This document shows positions 27,467 through 36,103 of a DNA stretch of 64,000 nucleotides, one piece after another (position 1 is the first letter of the stretch; each line of letters opens with the position of its first letter). The notes under the pieces are model-generated. The model had not been told where the DNA came from, did not search any database, and saw only the letters and a program-made list of their open reading frames with translations. Origin of the DNA: Fulvimarina manganoxydans (GTDB lineage: Bacteria > Pseudomonadota > Alphaproteobacteria > Rhizobiales > Rhizobiaceae). The translations under genes were made by a program, and so were the position numbers. Where the stretch lies: the NCBI RefSeq assembly GCF_900176465.1, contig NZ_FWXR01000021.1, positions 25,783 to 89,782 on the forward strand, given 5' to 3'.

Positions 27467-29310
27467 TGCATGGCTCCGTTCGAGATCGAGCCCGGCTGCG
27501 AGGCGCCGCTCGCCGTGGCGGCGTTCGACGCCGGCTGACCGACGGGCGCCGTTTGGGGGGTGGCCCCGCGCGCCTTAGCGCCGGCGGCTGGAGCGGCGGG
27601 CGTCGCCTCGATACGGGCCTGGGTTGGAGCGGGGGCGTTGGGCTGGCGCGGGCGCATGCGGCGCGGACCACCCTGGCCGCCGGGCACGGTGATCGAGATG
27701 TCCTCGACCCTGTTGTCGGTAATGCGGATGCATCGATCGACCAGATTGGCCAGAAGCAAAGAGCGCGTGACCAGGATGATCGCCGCCTTGTCGCGCTTGG
27801 CGTCGGAGACGAGATTGGCGAGCGCGCCCTCGCATCGCGCATCGAGGCCGGAGGCCGGCTGGTCGAGCACGAGAAGGCGCGGATTGCCGTAAAAGGCTCT
27901 CGCCAGGGCCAGGAGGCGCTTCTGGCTGGTGGAGAGCAGTTTCGTGCCCTCCGACAGCTGGGTCTGATAGCCTTGCGGCAAGGAAAGGATCGCCGCGTGA
28001 AGGCCAAGCGCCTGGGCGACCCGATAGACTTCCTGCAGATCCATTTCGGGTGAAAAGCGCGAGATGTTCATCGCAACCGTGCCCTTGACGATGCCGGGCT
28101 CCTCGGGCGCGAAACCGACGGCGCGGCCCCATTGGCGCATAGGCCAGCGGCCGCGCGGCGCTCCGTCCATGAGAACGAGCCCCGAGGAGGGCTCGCGCCC
28201 GCCCGCGATACATTCCATCAAAAGCGACTTGCCGGAACCGGAGCCCCCTTCGAGAAGCACGCATTCGCCGGGCTTCACCCGAAGATTGACGTCGCTCAGG
28301 AGCATGCGCCCCCGGTCGAGGCTGATCGAAAGGTCGCGCAATTCGATCTGGCCGCTCGGCTCGGGAAGCGGCGGGCGCTCCTCCAGCCGCTTGTGCGACT
28401 TCGTCACCTCATCCAGATCGGCAAAGGACTGCAGCGCCTTCGTGGTCGCCTCCCAGCCGGCGATCGCCTGTTCGATCGGCTGCAGAAGCTTGCCCGAAAT
28501 CATCGAGGCCATGAAGATCATGCCGCCCGACATGTCGCCATGGATGACGAGGAAGGCGCCCCAGCCGAGGGTCACGATCTGGATGCCCTGGCGCACCGAA
28601 CGCGACAGAGCCGAGAGATTGCCGGACAGATGCGAAGCCTTTTCGGCCGCGACGATCGATCGGGCCGATTTAAGCCCCCATTGCATCGACAGATCCGGCA
28701 ACATGCCGAAGGCGCGGATTTCAGGCCCGCGCGTAATCGCGCTCATGGCAAAGGCGTTGGCGTCGAGATCGGCGCTGCGTCCTGCCTTAGCCGTCTCTCG
28801 GGTCAGGACGACATTGAGCCAGCCGATCGCGACCATGATGACAAGTCCGATCATAGCGACGAGGCAGACGAGAGGATGGACGAGGAACAGGATGACCGCA
28901 AAGAGCGGCATGAAGGGCAGATCGAAAAGATTGACGAAAGCCTTGGAGGCGAGCCAGCCACTTGCCGTCTGAAAGTCGCGCAGAACCTTTCCCGCATCGG
29001 CGCCCGAATCGAGGGTTTCCAAGCTGCCGAAGAGTTTCGGCGAGGTCTCGACCGCATAGCTATTGGCGAGCCGGCGCGCGACGCGCATGCGCATTGCCTC
29101 GGCGATGCCATAGACGGCGATGGCAAAGAGTGCGATCGCGGTGATCGCCACCAGCGTCGGCACCGAGCGCGAGGCCAGAACCCGGTCATAGACCTGAAGC
29201 ATGTGGAAGGACGGCGCGAGGATCATCAAATTCGCGACGATCGACAGAAGCACGATCATCCGCACATGGGGCGCGCCCTTGCGGGTCAGGAATTGGACGA
29301 TACGCGTCAT
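27463..29310 (-). CDS. type I secretion ABC transporter with degenerate nucleotide-binding domain
   Basis: A 615-residue PrtD-like half transporter: six membrane segments (about 10-300), a nucleotide-binding domain (320-540) and a Pro/Ala/Gln-rich tail of roughly 75 residues. Walker A is intact (GGSGSGKS, Lys361). The other catalytic elements differ: the Q-loop Gln is Glu403, the signature is LSTSQ (459-463) instead of LSGGQ, the Walker B Glu is Gln484 (LDQPASGLD), and the H-loop His is Arg516. ATP hydrolysis may be lost or need a partner subunit. ATG 29310 is preferred over GTG 29361 because GGGAGG precedes it. First gene of a two-gene operon. Confidence 0.88.
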   Translation of the reverse strand: MTRIVQFLTRKGAPHVRMIVLLSIVANLMILAPSFHMLQVYDRVLASRSVPTLVAITAIALFAIAVYGIAEAMRMRVARRLANSYAVETSPKLFGSLETLDSGADAGKVLRDFQTASGWLASKAFVNLFDLPFMPLFAVILFLVHPLVCLVAMIGLVIMVAIGWLNVVLTRETAKAGRSADLDANAFAMSAITRGPEIRAFGMLPDLSMQWGLKSARSIVAAEKASHLSGNLSALSRSVRQGIQIVTLGWGAFLVIHGDMSGGMIFMASMISGKLLQPIEQAIAGWEATTKALQSFADLDEVTKSHKRLEERPPLPEPSGQIELRDLSISLDRGRMLLSDVNLRVKPGECVLLEGGSGSGKSLLMECIAGGREPSSGLVLMDGAPRGRWPMRQWGRAVGFAPEEPGIVKGTVAMNISRFSPEMDLQEVYRVAQALGLHAAILSLPQGYQTQLSEGTKLLSTSQKRLLALARAFYGNPRLLVLDQPASGLDARCEGALANLVSDAKRDKAAIILVTRSLLLANLVDRCIRITDNRVEDISITVPGGQGGPRRMRPRQPNAPAPTQARIEATPAAPAAGAKARGATPQTAPVGQPASNAATASGASQPGSISNGAMQ

Positions 29311-29945
29311 CAGCCGGGCAGCCTCCCGAATTCGATCCCCTGCGGCGGGAATGGATCGCACTCACTCGGCTGAAGACCTAACGGCATTATGTTTAACAAA
29401 GCGTGTGGCAGATCCGAGCGCGGTCGAAGCGAACGATCAACGCGGCAGGTCGGGGCCTTGAGCAAAGATCTTTCGCATGGAAGATCGAGTCGGTTCACAA
29501 TAAGAGCGGCTTCAATTCTTTTGTGGCCCTGCAACGCCGTCATGGCGATAATGTCTTCTTGAGCGTTGCGGATCTAGTATGGTGTTGATCGCCCCGCAAC
29601 ACAGATGCTGAAGCCGAAAACGCCCCTTATGCGCGCTCGAATGATTCGAGCGGACATATGAAAGCATCGCTTTTGAATGTCCGCTGGCAGCCCGAGCGGC
29701 GTCCGAAGCCCCGCCCCGGACGTGGCTTGACCCGAGGGGTCGATTCAGTCGTCCGGGCGGCATGGCCCCGAGATCGCTCAGGTGGTCGCCGCGATGTCTG
29801 CCCGTGCTTGACTTGCGGCCGTCCCGTCATCCGCAAGTCGGATGGCCGCGACCAGGAGGGCAGAGACAACGAGCGGCAAGGTTGATACGGTCAGGCGCCT
29901 AGGGCGAAACAGATTGTCGCCTCCTCGTGGAACAAGGTGCGTGAG
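29311..29945. other. gene-free interval with one hairpin
   Basis: No gene is supported here. Part of the interval (29380-29650) is more AT-rich than its surroundings and should hold promoters for the secretion operon and marR. CCGCCCCGGACG (29711-29722) and CGTCCGGGCGG (29750-29760) form an 11-bp stem with one bulged base. The ORFs that cross it on the minus strand are Arg/Pro/Ser-rich and lack start signals. Confidence 0.4.
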
Positions 29946-30380
29946 ATGGCGCAGGAGCAGGAGCTCGAACTGGCATTCGCCGTTCTAAAGACGTCGGAGG
30001 CGATGAGGCGCTTCGTCGCCCACGCCTATTCGGATGTGGGAATCGATTTCAACGATATCAGAATTCTCTATCGTCTCTTCATGTTCGACGGCCAGTCCCA
30101 GTCTCAACTCGCCACCGTTCTCGAACTCGATCCGATGACAATGTCGCGCTGCGCCAGCCGCATGGAAGGCCTGGACCTTGTGCGGCGCGAGACGGCGGCA
30201 ACGGATTTCCGCGTCAAACGGCTGTTCCTGACGGCAAAGGCTCATGGCTTGAAGGAAATGCTCAAGCCTCGGTCGGAACAAGTTCTTGACAGAGTGCTGG
30301 CCGGGATCTCGGATGCGGATCTTGAAGAGCTGAATGGCTGTGTCGAGCGACTTTGCCAGAATGGCGCGACCCTCTCCTGA
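29946..30380 (+). CDS. MarR family transcriptional regulator
   Basis: A 144-residue winged-helix protein. The helix-turn-helix region reads QLATVLELDPMTMSRCASRM and the wing VRRETAATDFRVKRLFLT, in which the usual DPxDxR wing is altered to AATDFRVKR. AAGG lies 8 bases before ATG 29946; GTG 29937 is possible. It stands alone upstream of the MHYT protein gene with an inverted repeat between them. Ligand unknown. Confidence 0.85.
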   Translation: MAQEQELELAFAVLKTSEAMRRFVAHAYSDVGIDFNDIRILYRLFMFDGQSQSQLATVLELDPMTMSRCASRMEGLDLVRRETAATDFRVKRLFLTAKAHGLKEMLKPRSEQVLDRVLAGISDADLEELNGCVERLCQNGATLS

Positions 30381-30747
30381 TCCCCAACGAATTGTCATCT
30401 CCCGGCCGCGCCGGGTCGCTCCCCTTTTGCCAGCAAGCAGAACAGGTGAGGACGGCGACATCAATGGCGTGAGCGCGGCGTCTTTCTCGATGGGGTGTCG
30501 GCGTCTCGGGAAATCGGCGTTTCTCGAGCCGTTCGGATATCGTCTTCGTCGGCCTTCCAGCGAAGGCTATCGACCATATAGGAACGGCTGGCGAAGTTAT
30601 CATACCGTTATTTTATAGTTTCATATGATATTGTCATGCTTTTTCTTGAAGCAGCCGATCTTGGTAACCGTTTGTCATTCAGGAAGCCTTAGAAGCGTTG
30701 GAGACCTTCAACGCTGATTAGCTTCCAACCTGCCTCGGTATCGACCT
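30381..30747 (+). promoter_or_regulatory. AT-rich upstream region of MHYT-GGDEF-EAL gene with inverted repeat
   Basis: These 367 bases contain no supported gene. From about 30590 to 30690 the sequence is AT-rich and likely holds a promoter. TATCATA (30598-30604) and TATGATA (30624-30630) are exact inverted copies 26 bases apart, about 2.5 helical turns, a plausible operator; the MarR protein just upstream is a candidate ligand. Confidence 0.4.
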
Positions 30748-33147
30748 TTGAACGCGATCGTTACTTGCCTTACGGAAAGCCATGATCTGGGGCTGCTCTA
30801 TGCAGCTGCCGGCATATGTCTGATCGGCGTCTACGCATCCTTCTCGCTCGCTGCCCATGCGGCCCGCTCGGAGGGGCGCGTACGGCATGGCTGGGCGGCG
30901 ATCGGTATCGTCAGCGCCGGCAGCACCACCTGGGCGACCCATATGATCGCTCTACTCGCCTATGAGCCCGGATTGCTTTCGGCCTTCGAGCCCATCTCTC
31001 TCATTCTTTCCCTTCTTCTGGCAGTCGCCGGTCTCAGCCTCAGCATGAGCTTGGCGATTGGGCGCAAAGGCCGGTCCCGGCGCGCTTTTGCCGGCCTGAT
31101 CATGGGGCTCAGCATCGCCACTCTCCATTATGTCGGCCAATCCTCTTATCTCGTGACCGGCCATATCGATTGGGATCCTCATTACGTGGCCGGCTCCATA
31201 GGCCTCAGCATGCCGATCTTTGCCGCGGCAATGGTGGTTGCGGGGGAGCGCAACAGGTATCTGCGCCTTGCAGCGCCCCCTCTTCTCGTGGCGGCAATCG
31301 CCATACTGCACGTCATGGGCATGACGGCGCTGCAGATCACCTACGATCCGCTCGTCATCTTCCCGCCGCTCGCTCTCGCGCCTGAGATCGTCGCGCCGAT
31401 CGTGGCTATCGTCGCACTGGGGCTGATCGCTCTCGCGCTTCTCGGCCTGCGATTCTCGATCGCGGCGAGGGCTCAGGCGCACCGCGATCGCAAACGCCTC
31501 ATCGAGCTCGCCAATCTCGCCTTTGAGGGTCTCGCCATCTGCGAGAACGGCATCGTCACCAGCGCCAATGACAGCCTCCAGCGCCTCACCGGCTACGACC
31601 AGGGCGATCTGACGGGAGAGCCGATCGCAAAGCTGATCGGCGACTTCGACCTGGCGGCAATGCAGGACCATCGCGAATATGACGCCGAGATCGCCGCCAA
31701 GAGTGGAGACGCTCTCCCAGTCCGCCTCCTCTGCCGGACGGTTTCGCTCGGGTCGAAGATATTGACGGTCGTCGCCTTGCGCGATCAGAGCGAGCGCCTG
31801 AAGAGCGAAGCGACGATCCGGCGCCTGGCCTATACGGATACGCTGACGGGCCTGACCAACCGAACCCATTTCAACGAATTGCTCTGCGCCCGCATGCTCG
31901 GCGGACGCGCCGAGACGGAGCCCTTCGCTCTCCTCTCCATCGGCGTCAACCGATTCAAATGCGTGAACGATAACCATGGCCATGCGATCGGCGACGCGCT
32001 TTTGCGTGAGGTCGGTCAGCGCATTTCGCGATCCGCGCGTAAGGCCGAGATCGTCGCCCGTTTCGGCGACGACGATTTCGCCCTGCTCCAGAGCGGCGAA
32101 CAGCACGATATCGAAGAGCTAGCCGCGACGATTATCAAGAGCTTGCTTCGGCCGTTCACGATCGACGGTCACGTCATCGAAATCGCGCCAAGCATCGGCA
32201 TCGCCTTCTCGCATGTGGAAGCGGCCAGCGGCGAGGCTCTTTGCCGGAACGCGGTCCTCGCGCGCCACAAAGCCAAGTCGCGAGGGGACGGCAAGTCCTG
32301 CATCTTCGAAGCCGTGATGCTTCTGGACGTGATCGCCCAGCGCGAACTCGAACTCGATCTCCGTCGCGCCCTGAAGACTGACGAATTCGAGGTTCACTAT
32401 CAGCCTCAGGCCAATGCCGAGACCGGGCTGTTCGAGGGCGCCGAGGCTCTCGTGCGCTGGCGCCATCCCAGGCGCGGCCTGGTCTCGCCGGCCAGCTTCA
32501 TCCCCATCGCGGAAGATATCGGCCTGATCGGGGCGATCGGAGAAAAGGTTTTGCGGCTGGCCTGCCGCGAGGCCTCCTCCTGGCCGAGCAGCTACACTCT
32601 GGCGGTCAATCTGTCGGCCATCCAACTCAGCGATCCGCGGCTCGTCGACATGGTCGCGGAAACGCTCTTCGAGACCGGCTTCGAAGGCCATCGCCTCGAA
32701 CTCGAAGTGACCGAGACGGCGCTCTTGCGCGACGATGCGCGAAGCTTCGAGAATTTACGCGATCTGAAGCGGCTCGGCGTCAAAATCGCCCTCGACGATT
32801 TCGGTACCGGCTATTCATCGCTCAGCCATTTGCGGCGCTTCCCCTTCGACCGGGTGAAGATCGACCAGTCCTTCGTGCGCTCCATTCCGAGCGATCCCGA
32901 AAGCGTCGCCATCGTCCAGGCAATCATCATGCTGGCGGAAAAGCTGAAAATGGCGGTTACGATCGAAGGGGTGGAAGAAATCGCCCAGCACCAATTCGCC
33001 GTGAAAGAAGGCTGCGACCAGATCCAAGGCTACTTCCTCAGCCGCCCCGTCCCCCAATCCGACATCCGCACGCTTCTCACCTCCGTTCCGGAAGCAGCGC
33101 ACCAAAGAGAAGGCGACCACGCCCGCCCATCGGCGGCCTTCGCCTGA
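30748..33147 (+). CDS. MHYT-PAS-GGDEF-EAL protein, probable c-di-GMP phosphodiesterase
   Basis: A 799-residue membrane sensor. Seven hydrophobic segments (residues 10-240) carry MHYT-type motifs at THM (64-66), LHY (126-128) and LHVMGM (187-192), thought to bind copper and sense a gas or redox change. A PAS-like segment (250-345), a GGDEF domain (355-525) and an EAL domain (535-785) follow. GGDEF reads GDDDF (440-444) and the metal Asp of LDxD is lost (IGVNRFK), so cyclase activity is unlikely. EAL is intact: EAL 566-568, LEVTET, LDDFGTGYS and KIDQSFV. The start is TTG at 30748; no ATG suits the conserved MHYT N-terminus. Confidence 0.9.
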   Translation: MNAIVTCLTESHDLGLLYAAAGICLIGVYASFSLAAHAARSEGRVRHGWAAIGIVSAGSTTWATHMIALLAYEPGLLSAFEPISLILSLLLAVAGLSLSMSLAIGRKGRSRRAFAGLIMGLSIATLHYVGQSSYLVTGHIDWDPHYVAGSIGLSMPIFAAAMVVAGERNRYLRLAAPPLLVAAIAILHVMGMTALQITYDPLVIFPPLALAPEIVAPIVAIVALGLIALALLGLRFSIAARAQAHRDRKRLIELANLAFEGLAICENGIVTSANDSLQRLTGYDQGDLTGEPIAKLIGDFDLAAMQDHREYDAEIAAKSGDALPVRLLCRTVSLGSKILTVVALRDQSERLKSEATIRRLAYTDTLTGLTNRTHFNELLCARMLGGRAETEPFALLSIGVNRFKCVNDNHGHAIGDALLREVGQRISRSARKAEIVARFGDDDFALLQSGEQHDIEELAATIIKSLLRPFTIDGHVIEIAPSIGIAFSHVEAASGEALCRNAVLARHKAKSRGDGKSCIFEAVMLLDVIAQRELELDLRRALKTDEFEVHYQPQANAETGLFEGAEALVRWRHPRRGLVSPASFIPIAEDIGLIGAIGEKVLRLACREASSWPSSYTLAVNLSAIQLSDPRLVDMVAETLFETGFEGHRLELEVTETALLRDDARSFENLRDLKRLGVKIALDDFGTGYSSLSHLRRFPFDRVKIDQSFVRSIPSDPESVAIVQAIIMLAEKLKMAVTIEGVEEIAQHQFAVKEGCDQIQGYFLSRPVPQSDIRTLLTSVPEAAHQREGDHARPSAAFA

Positions 33148-33393
33148 ACAGGCCGACGTCGAAGTCAGCGTGTTAGGTAGGTGTCAATCCCTGCCGCAAC
33201 CATTGTTTTATTTGGAAAATCAGATGGTGGAGGGAAAACCCTCTTCGACAAACTCGCTCGAAGTATGTCCACATCGCGCTAGCGCGCCCTCGTATTCGCA
33301 AGTGAATCGTTGCAACCGCAGAAATTGTCTTTCCAAGGCAAACGAAGGGTGGTCGCTGCTATCGCACTCGCGAACAGTGAGCGGCCACGCGCC

Positions 33394-33471
33394 ATTGGTC
33401 CGAGCGGGCCGCGAACGGCGCGCATGATCTGGGCCATGACCATGAAGAAGGAAGATTACCGGATGGCGTAA
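33394..33471 (+). pseudogene. possible 3' end of an IS110-like transposase
   Basis: One frame reads GPRTARMIWAMTMKKEDYR then two residues and TAA. The TARxIWAM...YR pattern resembles the C-terminus of some IS110-family transposases. The frame cannot be followed further upstream as transposase, so at most the last ~20 codons remain. Evidence is a single short pattern from memory; treat as tentative. Confidence 0.2.
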
Positions 33472-33798
33472 CCTGGAGCCCGTCAGGGAATAGGGCACGG
33501 CATGGCCGCAAGGCCGGGGTGAGCGATCGACGAGGAGTCGGCGATACGGACTTCGAAGTTCAAGGCGAAGACATTCAGACCCGGGGCTCGAGCGCATGCA
33601 GCTCTCTGAACCGGAGTGAGCCCCGCTTTCCAAACTGCATACCCGCCCGTGGCGTCATCAAGGCCACATCGAGAGGCCTGACACTCGTCCGATCGACGAC
33701 CCCGCCGCCCGGAAGTCCGAAGATTATGCTTGCCAAACAGGGGGCATCCACACATGCCACGGAATTTGGTCAGCGTTATATTTCGCTTCAAAGCGGTT

Positions 33799-33820
33799 TG
33801 CTCATAGGTGAGCATTTTTA
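33799..33820 (+). terminator. small hairpin followed by T run
   Basis: TGCTCA (33799-33804), loop TAGG and TGAGCA (33809-33814) followed by TTTTTA. It could be a weak terminator reading to the right, but no gene feeds into it from the left within 650 bases. Confidence 0.3.
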
Positions 33821-33924
33821 AGCGCATATAGGCCTGTATACCCGAACAACAGCTTCGAGCGCCTTTAGTGCAAGTGCATGGTCGATACTACATCGTCCCT
33901 TTTTATGCAGTTTCAGACAGCGCC

Positions 33925-34617
33925 CTAAAAGCTTGGCTCGAGCATGCAGTTTACGTTGAACTCGGCCACGCTCGCCGTGTCCGGAAAGTTCAAGATCAGT
34001 TCCGCCGCCTGTGCTATAGTGTCGGGATCTGTCATTCTATCCGGATCGAAATCGGTGATCGCACGCGCCATGTCGGTATTAACGTAGCTCGGGCAAATGG
34101 CCGTTGCGCGGATGCCATGCTCCCATCCCTCCTGCCGGATGGCGTGGCTGAGGGCTACGGCGGCGAACTTCGAGACAGAATAGGCGCCTGATGCAGCCGA
34201 TTTCACGCGCTGCCCAGAAAGCGAAGCGAGAATGATGACCCGCCCATGCCGCGCTTGCTTAAGGTCGCTCCATGCCGCGCGCACGAGGCGACGTGGCGCC
34301 TTGACGTTCACAGCCATTTGACGGTCGATTTCCTCGTCATCGGCCGACAAGATCGTTCTGGGGATCATGATGCCGGCGCAAGCGATCACGGCATCGATCC
34401 GCCCAAATCGCCGTTTCGCCTCCACCACCCATGTGTCTTCGCCGCCCGCTTCGGCATCATAGGGGAAAAGATGGCAGGCACCGCCTTCGTCGAAAACGGG
34501 ATGCTTCGGCTTGCGCATTCCAAGCGAGAGATTCCAGCCGCTGACATGAAGCCGGGCGGCGATGGCCGCGCCGATGCCTCGGCTTGCGCCGGTGACGAGA
34601 GCCGTTCTCTTTGTCAT
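33925..34617 (-). CDS. SDR family oxidoreductase
   Basis: A 230-residue classical short-chain dehydrogenase. The cofactor loop is TGASRGIG near residue 9, the structural NxG is CAGIM, and the catalytic Ser, Tyr, Lys are in ASLSGQ and YSVSK. It starts 16 bases after marR and is the last gene of the demethylase/transport operon. It may oxidise or reduce a carbonyl or hydroxyl derived from the imported compound, but this is inferred from position only. Confidence 0.88.
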   Translation of the reverse strand: MTKRTALVTGASRGIGAAIAARLHVSGWNLSLGMRKPKHPVFDEGGACHLFPYDAEAGGEDTWVVEAKRRFGRIDAVIACAGIMIPRTILSADDEEIDRQMAVNVKAPRRLVRAAWSDLKQARHGRVIILASLSGQRVKSAASGAYSVSKFAAVALSHAIRQEGWEHGIRATAICPSYVNTDMARAITDFDPDRMTDPDTIAQAAELILNFPDTASVAEFNVNCMLEPSF

Positions 34618-34633
34618 GACAATTCCAACCAGA

Positions 34634-35128
34634 TTAGAATGTGTTCACCCAATCGGACGACTTCAGCAGAGCCTTGGAGAGAAGCGACACCAGAACGTCG
34701 CATTCATTCTCGTCGAGCCCCTCCAGAAGGAGGTTCTGCCGGGCGACATAGATGGGAAGTACCTGCTCGTAGAGCCGTTGGCCGGCCTCGGTGAGGCTGA
34801 GGAACTCCTTGCGGCGATCTTCCGCGACCTCCTCGCGCGCCAACATTCCGCGGGTTTCCAGCCGTCGCACGGCGCGACTGACAGAGTTTCGGGGCCGACT
34901 GTTGAGAAGGCAGACGTCCGTCGCAAGGCAAGGGCCGATCGCAGCAATCACGAACATGACATTAAACTCGTCGCGTTGAACGTCGTACTCGCGTTCCACG
35001 GCTTTTGTCGCAGGGCCAGCGAATGCGTTTGCCCAGAGGGTGATCGGATAGCTGTCACGCAGTGGACTGCGTTCCAGGATTTCGAGAAGCATATCCCGTA
35101 CCGTGCTGTTGCGTGCGGCCATCGCCAT
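34634..35128 (-). CDS. MarR family transcriptional regulator of the demethylase operon
   Basis: About 164 residues. The winged helix region includes NSRPRNSVSRAVRRLETRG and the wing EEVAEDRRKEFLSLTEAG. ATG 35128 (or 35122) has AAAGGA just upstream; GTG 35215 would add 29 residues without similarity. A 13-base palindrome at 35164-35176 lies in front of the start, suggesting autorepression, and shares its core with the palindrome before dgcB. It is probably the local regulator for uptake and demethylation genes. Confidence 0.85.
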   Translation of the reverse strand: MAMAARNSTVRDMLLEILERSPLRDSYPITLWANAFAGPATKAVEREYDVQRDEFNVMFVIAAIGPCLATDVCLLNSRPRNSVSRAVRRLETRGMLAREEVAEDRRKEFLSLTEAGQRLYEQVLPIYVARQNLLLEGLDENECDVLVSLLSKALLKSSDWVNTF

Positions 35129-35163
35129 GAATCCTTTCGGGACACTAGACTCGATCGTGCGTA

Positions 35164-35176
35164 GAGAACCGTTCTC
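35164..35176 (-). promoter_or_regulatory. palindromic operator before marR
   Basis: GAGAAC C GTTCTC is a perfect 13-base palindrome. It lies 36 bases upstream of the MarR start. On the minus strand a TTGACC sequence (complement of 35186-35191) could be a -35 box, placing the palindrome at the -10. Its core GAAyCGTTC is shared with the site at 44115-44131. Confidence 0.5.
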
Positions 35177-35205
35177 GTCCGTTCGGTCAAGAAAGGGACG
35201 ATCAC

Positions 35206-35229
35206 CCGGCGCCACCCAAGGGGCGCCGG
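35206..35229 (-). terminator. hairpin between ABC binding-protein gene and marR
   Basis: CCGGCGCC (35206-35213) and GGCGCCGG (35222-35229) form a perfect 8-bp stem with an 8-base loop. It lies 19 bases after the binding-protein stop on the minus strand and is followed by a T/C-rich stretch. It could end or attenuate the main operon before marR-SDR, or stabilise the upstream mRNA. Confidence 0.5.
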
Positions 35230-35247
35230 ATGAGACGCTTCAAAGGC

Positions 35248-36078
35248 CTATTGGATTAGGCGCGGCGCGCCAGTCTTCGCCGCAGACACGTCGAGATCAT
35301 ACTTTTCCAGTGTCTTGGCAATGAAGCCGTTCTTCTTCAGCACGGCGATGTCCGCATTGATCGCCTCGACCATCGCCGGATTCCCCATGGACATCGGGAA
35401 GCTGCCCTGGCCCGGGCTGACCGAGGCGGCAACGCGCTTGTCGGGCTTGGCAACCTTCGCGACGAGGCCGTCCATCTGGCCTTTCTCCTTGGCCATAATG
35501 GTGACCGAATAGCCGACCAGGGCGGCATCGATGCGCCCGAGCCGCATATCCTGCAGCAGCTCGGGCAGCGCCGGATAGAGCTTCAGATCGACGTCCAGCC
35601 TCCTCAGATCCGCGATCCACAGATCGCCCGGCACCGACCCGACCTTTTTGCCGATGATCTGCGGGATCGAGTCGTAGCCCGCCCGCGAGACCATGCCCAT
35701 CTGATCGATGTAGAGGGGGTCGGAGAGCGCCAGGACCTTCGCTCGCGCCGCGGTGCGATAGTAGCTGCCTGACGCGATGTCGGCGCGGCCGCTGACGACG
35801 TAGTTCAGGGCGGCGCTCGCATCCACGGAGGTCGATTTCAGCTGAAGACATTCCATCTTGGCGATCTCGTTCAAGATGTCGCCGTCGACGCCGATAGCCT
35901 TGCCCGCATTGTCGAGCGCGTCATAAGGCATGTAGCTCACGAGTACATGGGTGATAACGCCGGGCGTCATCGTTTCGAATTCATGGGCGGGCTTGCAGTC
36001 TTGAGCGTGGGCGCCCGTGGCGAGGGAGAGAGCGCCGAGAGCTCCAACGATCCATGCGGCCAGTGTTTTCATTTTCAT
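35248..36078 (-). CDS. polar amino-acid ABC transporter substrate-binding protein
   Basis: A 276-residue family 3 binding protein with a Sec signal peptide ending AHA before QDCKPAHEF. Conserved features include DGDILNEIAK, SGRADIASGSYYRTAAR (ligand loop) and GKKVGSVPGDLW. Ligand is probably an amino acid or an N-methylated amino acid, judging from the demethylase encoded upstream. ATG 36072 is an equally good start (AAGGA 9 bases before it). Last of the four transporter genes. Confidence 0.9.
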   Translation of the reverse strand: MKMKTLAAWIVGALGALSLATGAHAQDCKPAHEFETMTPGVITHVLVSYMPYDALDNAGKAIGVDGDILNEIAKMECLQLKSTSVDASAALNYVVSGRADIASGSYYRTAARAKVLALSDPLYIDQMGMVSRAGYDSIPQIIGKKVGSVPGDLWIADLRRLDVDLKLYPALPELLQDMRLGRIDAALVGYSVTIMAKEKGQMDGLVAKVAKPDKRVAASVSPGQGSFPMSMGNPAMVEAINADIAVLKKNGFIAKTLEKYDLDVSAAKTGAPRLIQ

Positions 36079-36103
36079 GTTTCCTTGGCTGAGAGGGTCG
36101 GGT

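Larger units (their letters stand above)
33148..33924. other. gene-poor interval with decayed sequence
   Basis: 777 bases between the phosphodiesterase and the SDR gene. Candidate ORFs on both strands lack ribosome sites and recognisable domains. The left part may contain an IS110-like transposase end (listed separately). The right part (33720-33920) is AT-rich with a small hairpin before a T run. The composition differs visibly from flanking genes, as expected of old inserted DNA. Confidence 0.4.

Noticed and set aside
33220..33633. 137-codon minus-strand frame in the gene-poor interval
   Set aside because: No start signal, no domain, and Arg/Ser/Pro-rich composition typical of non-coding frames.
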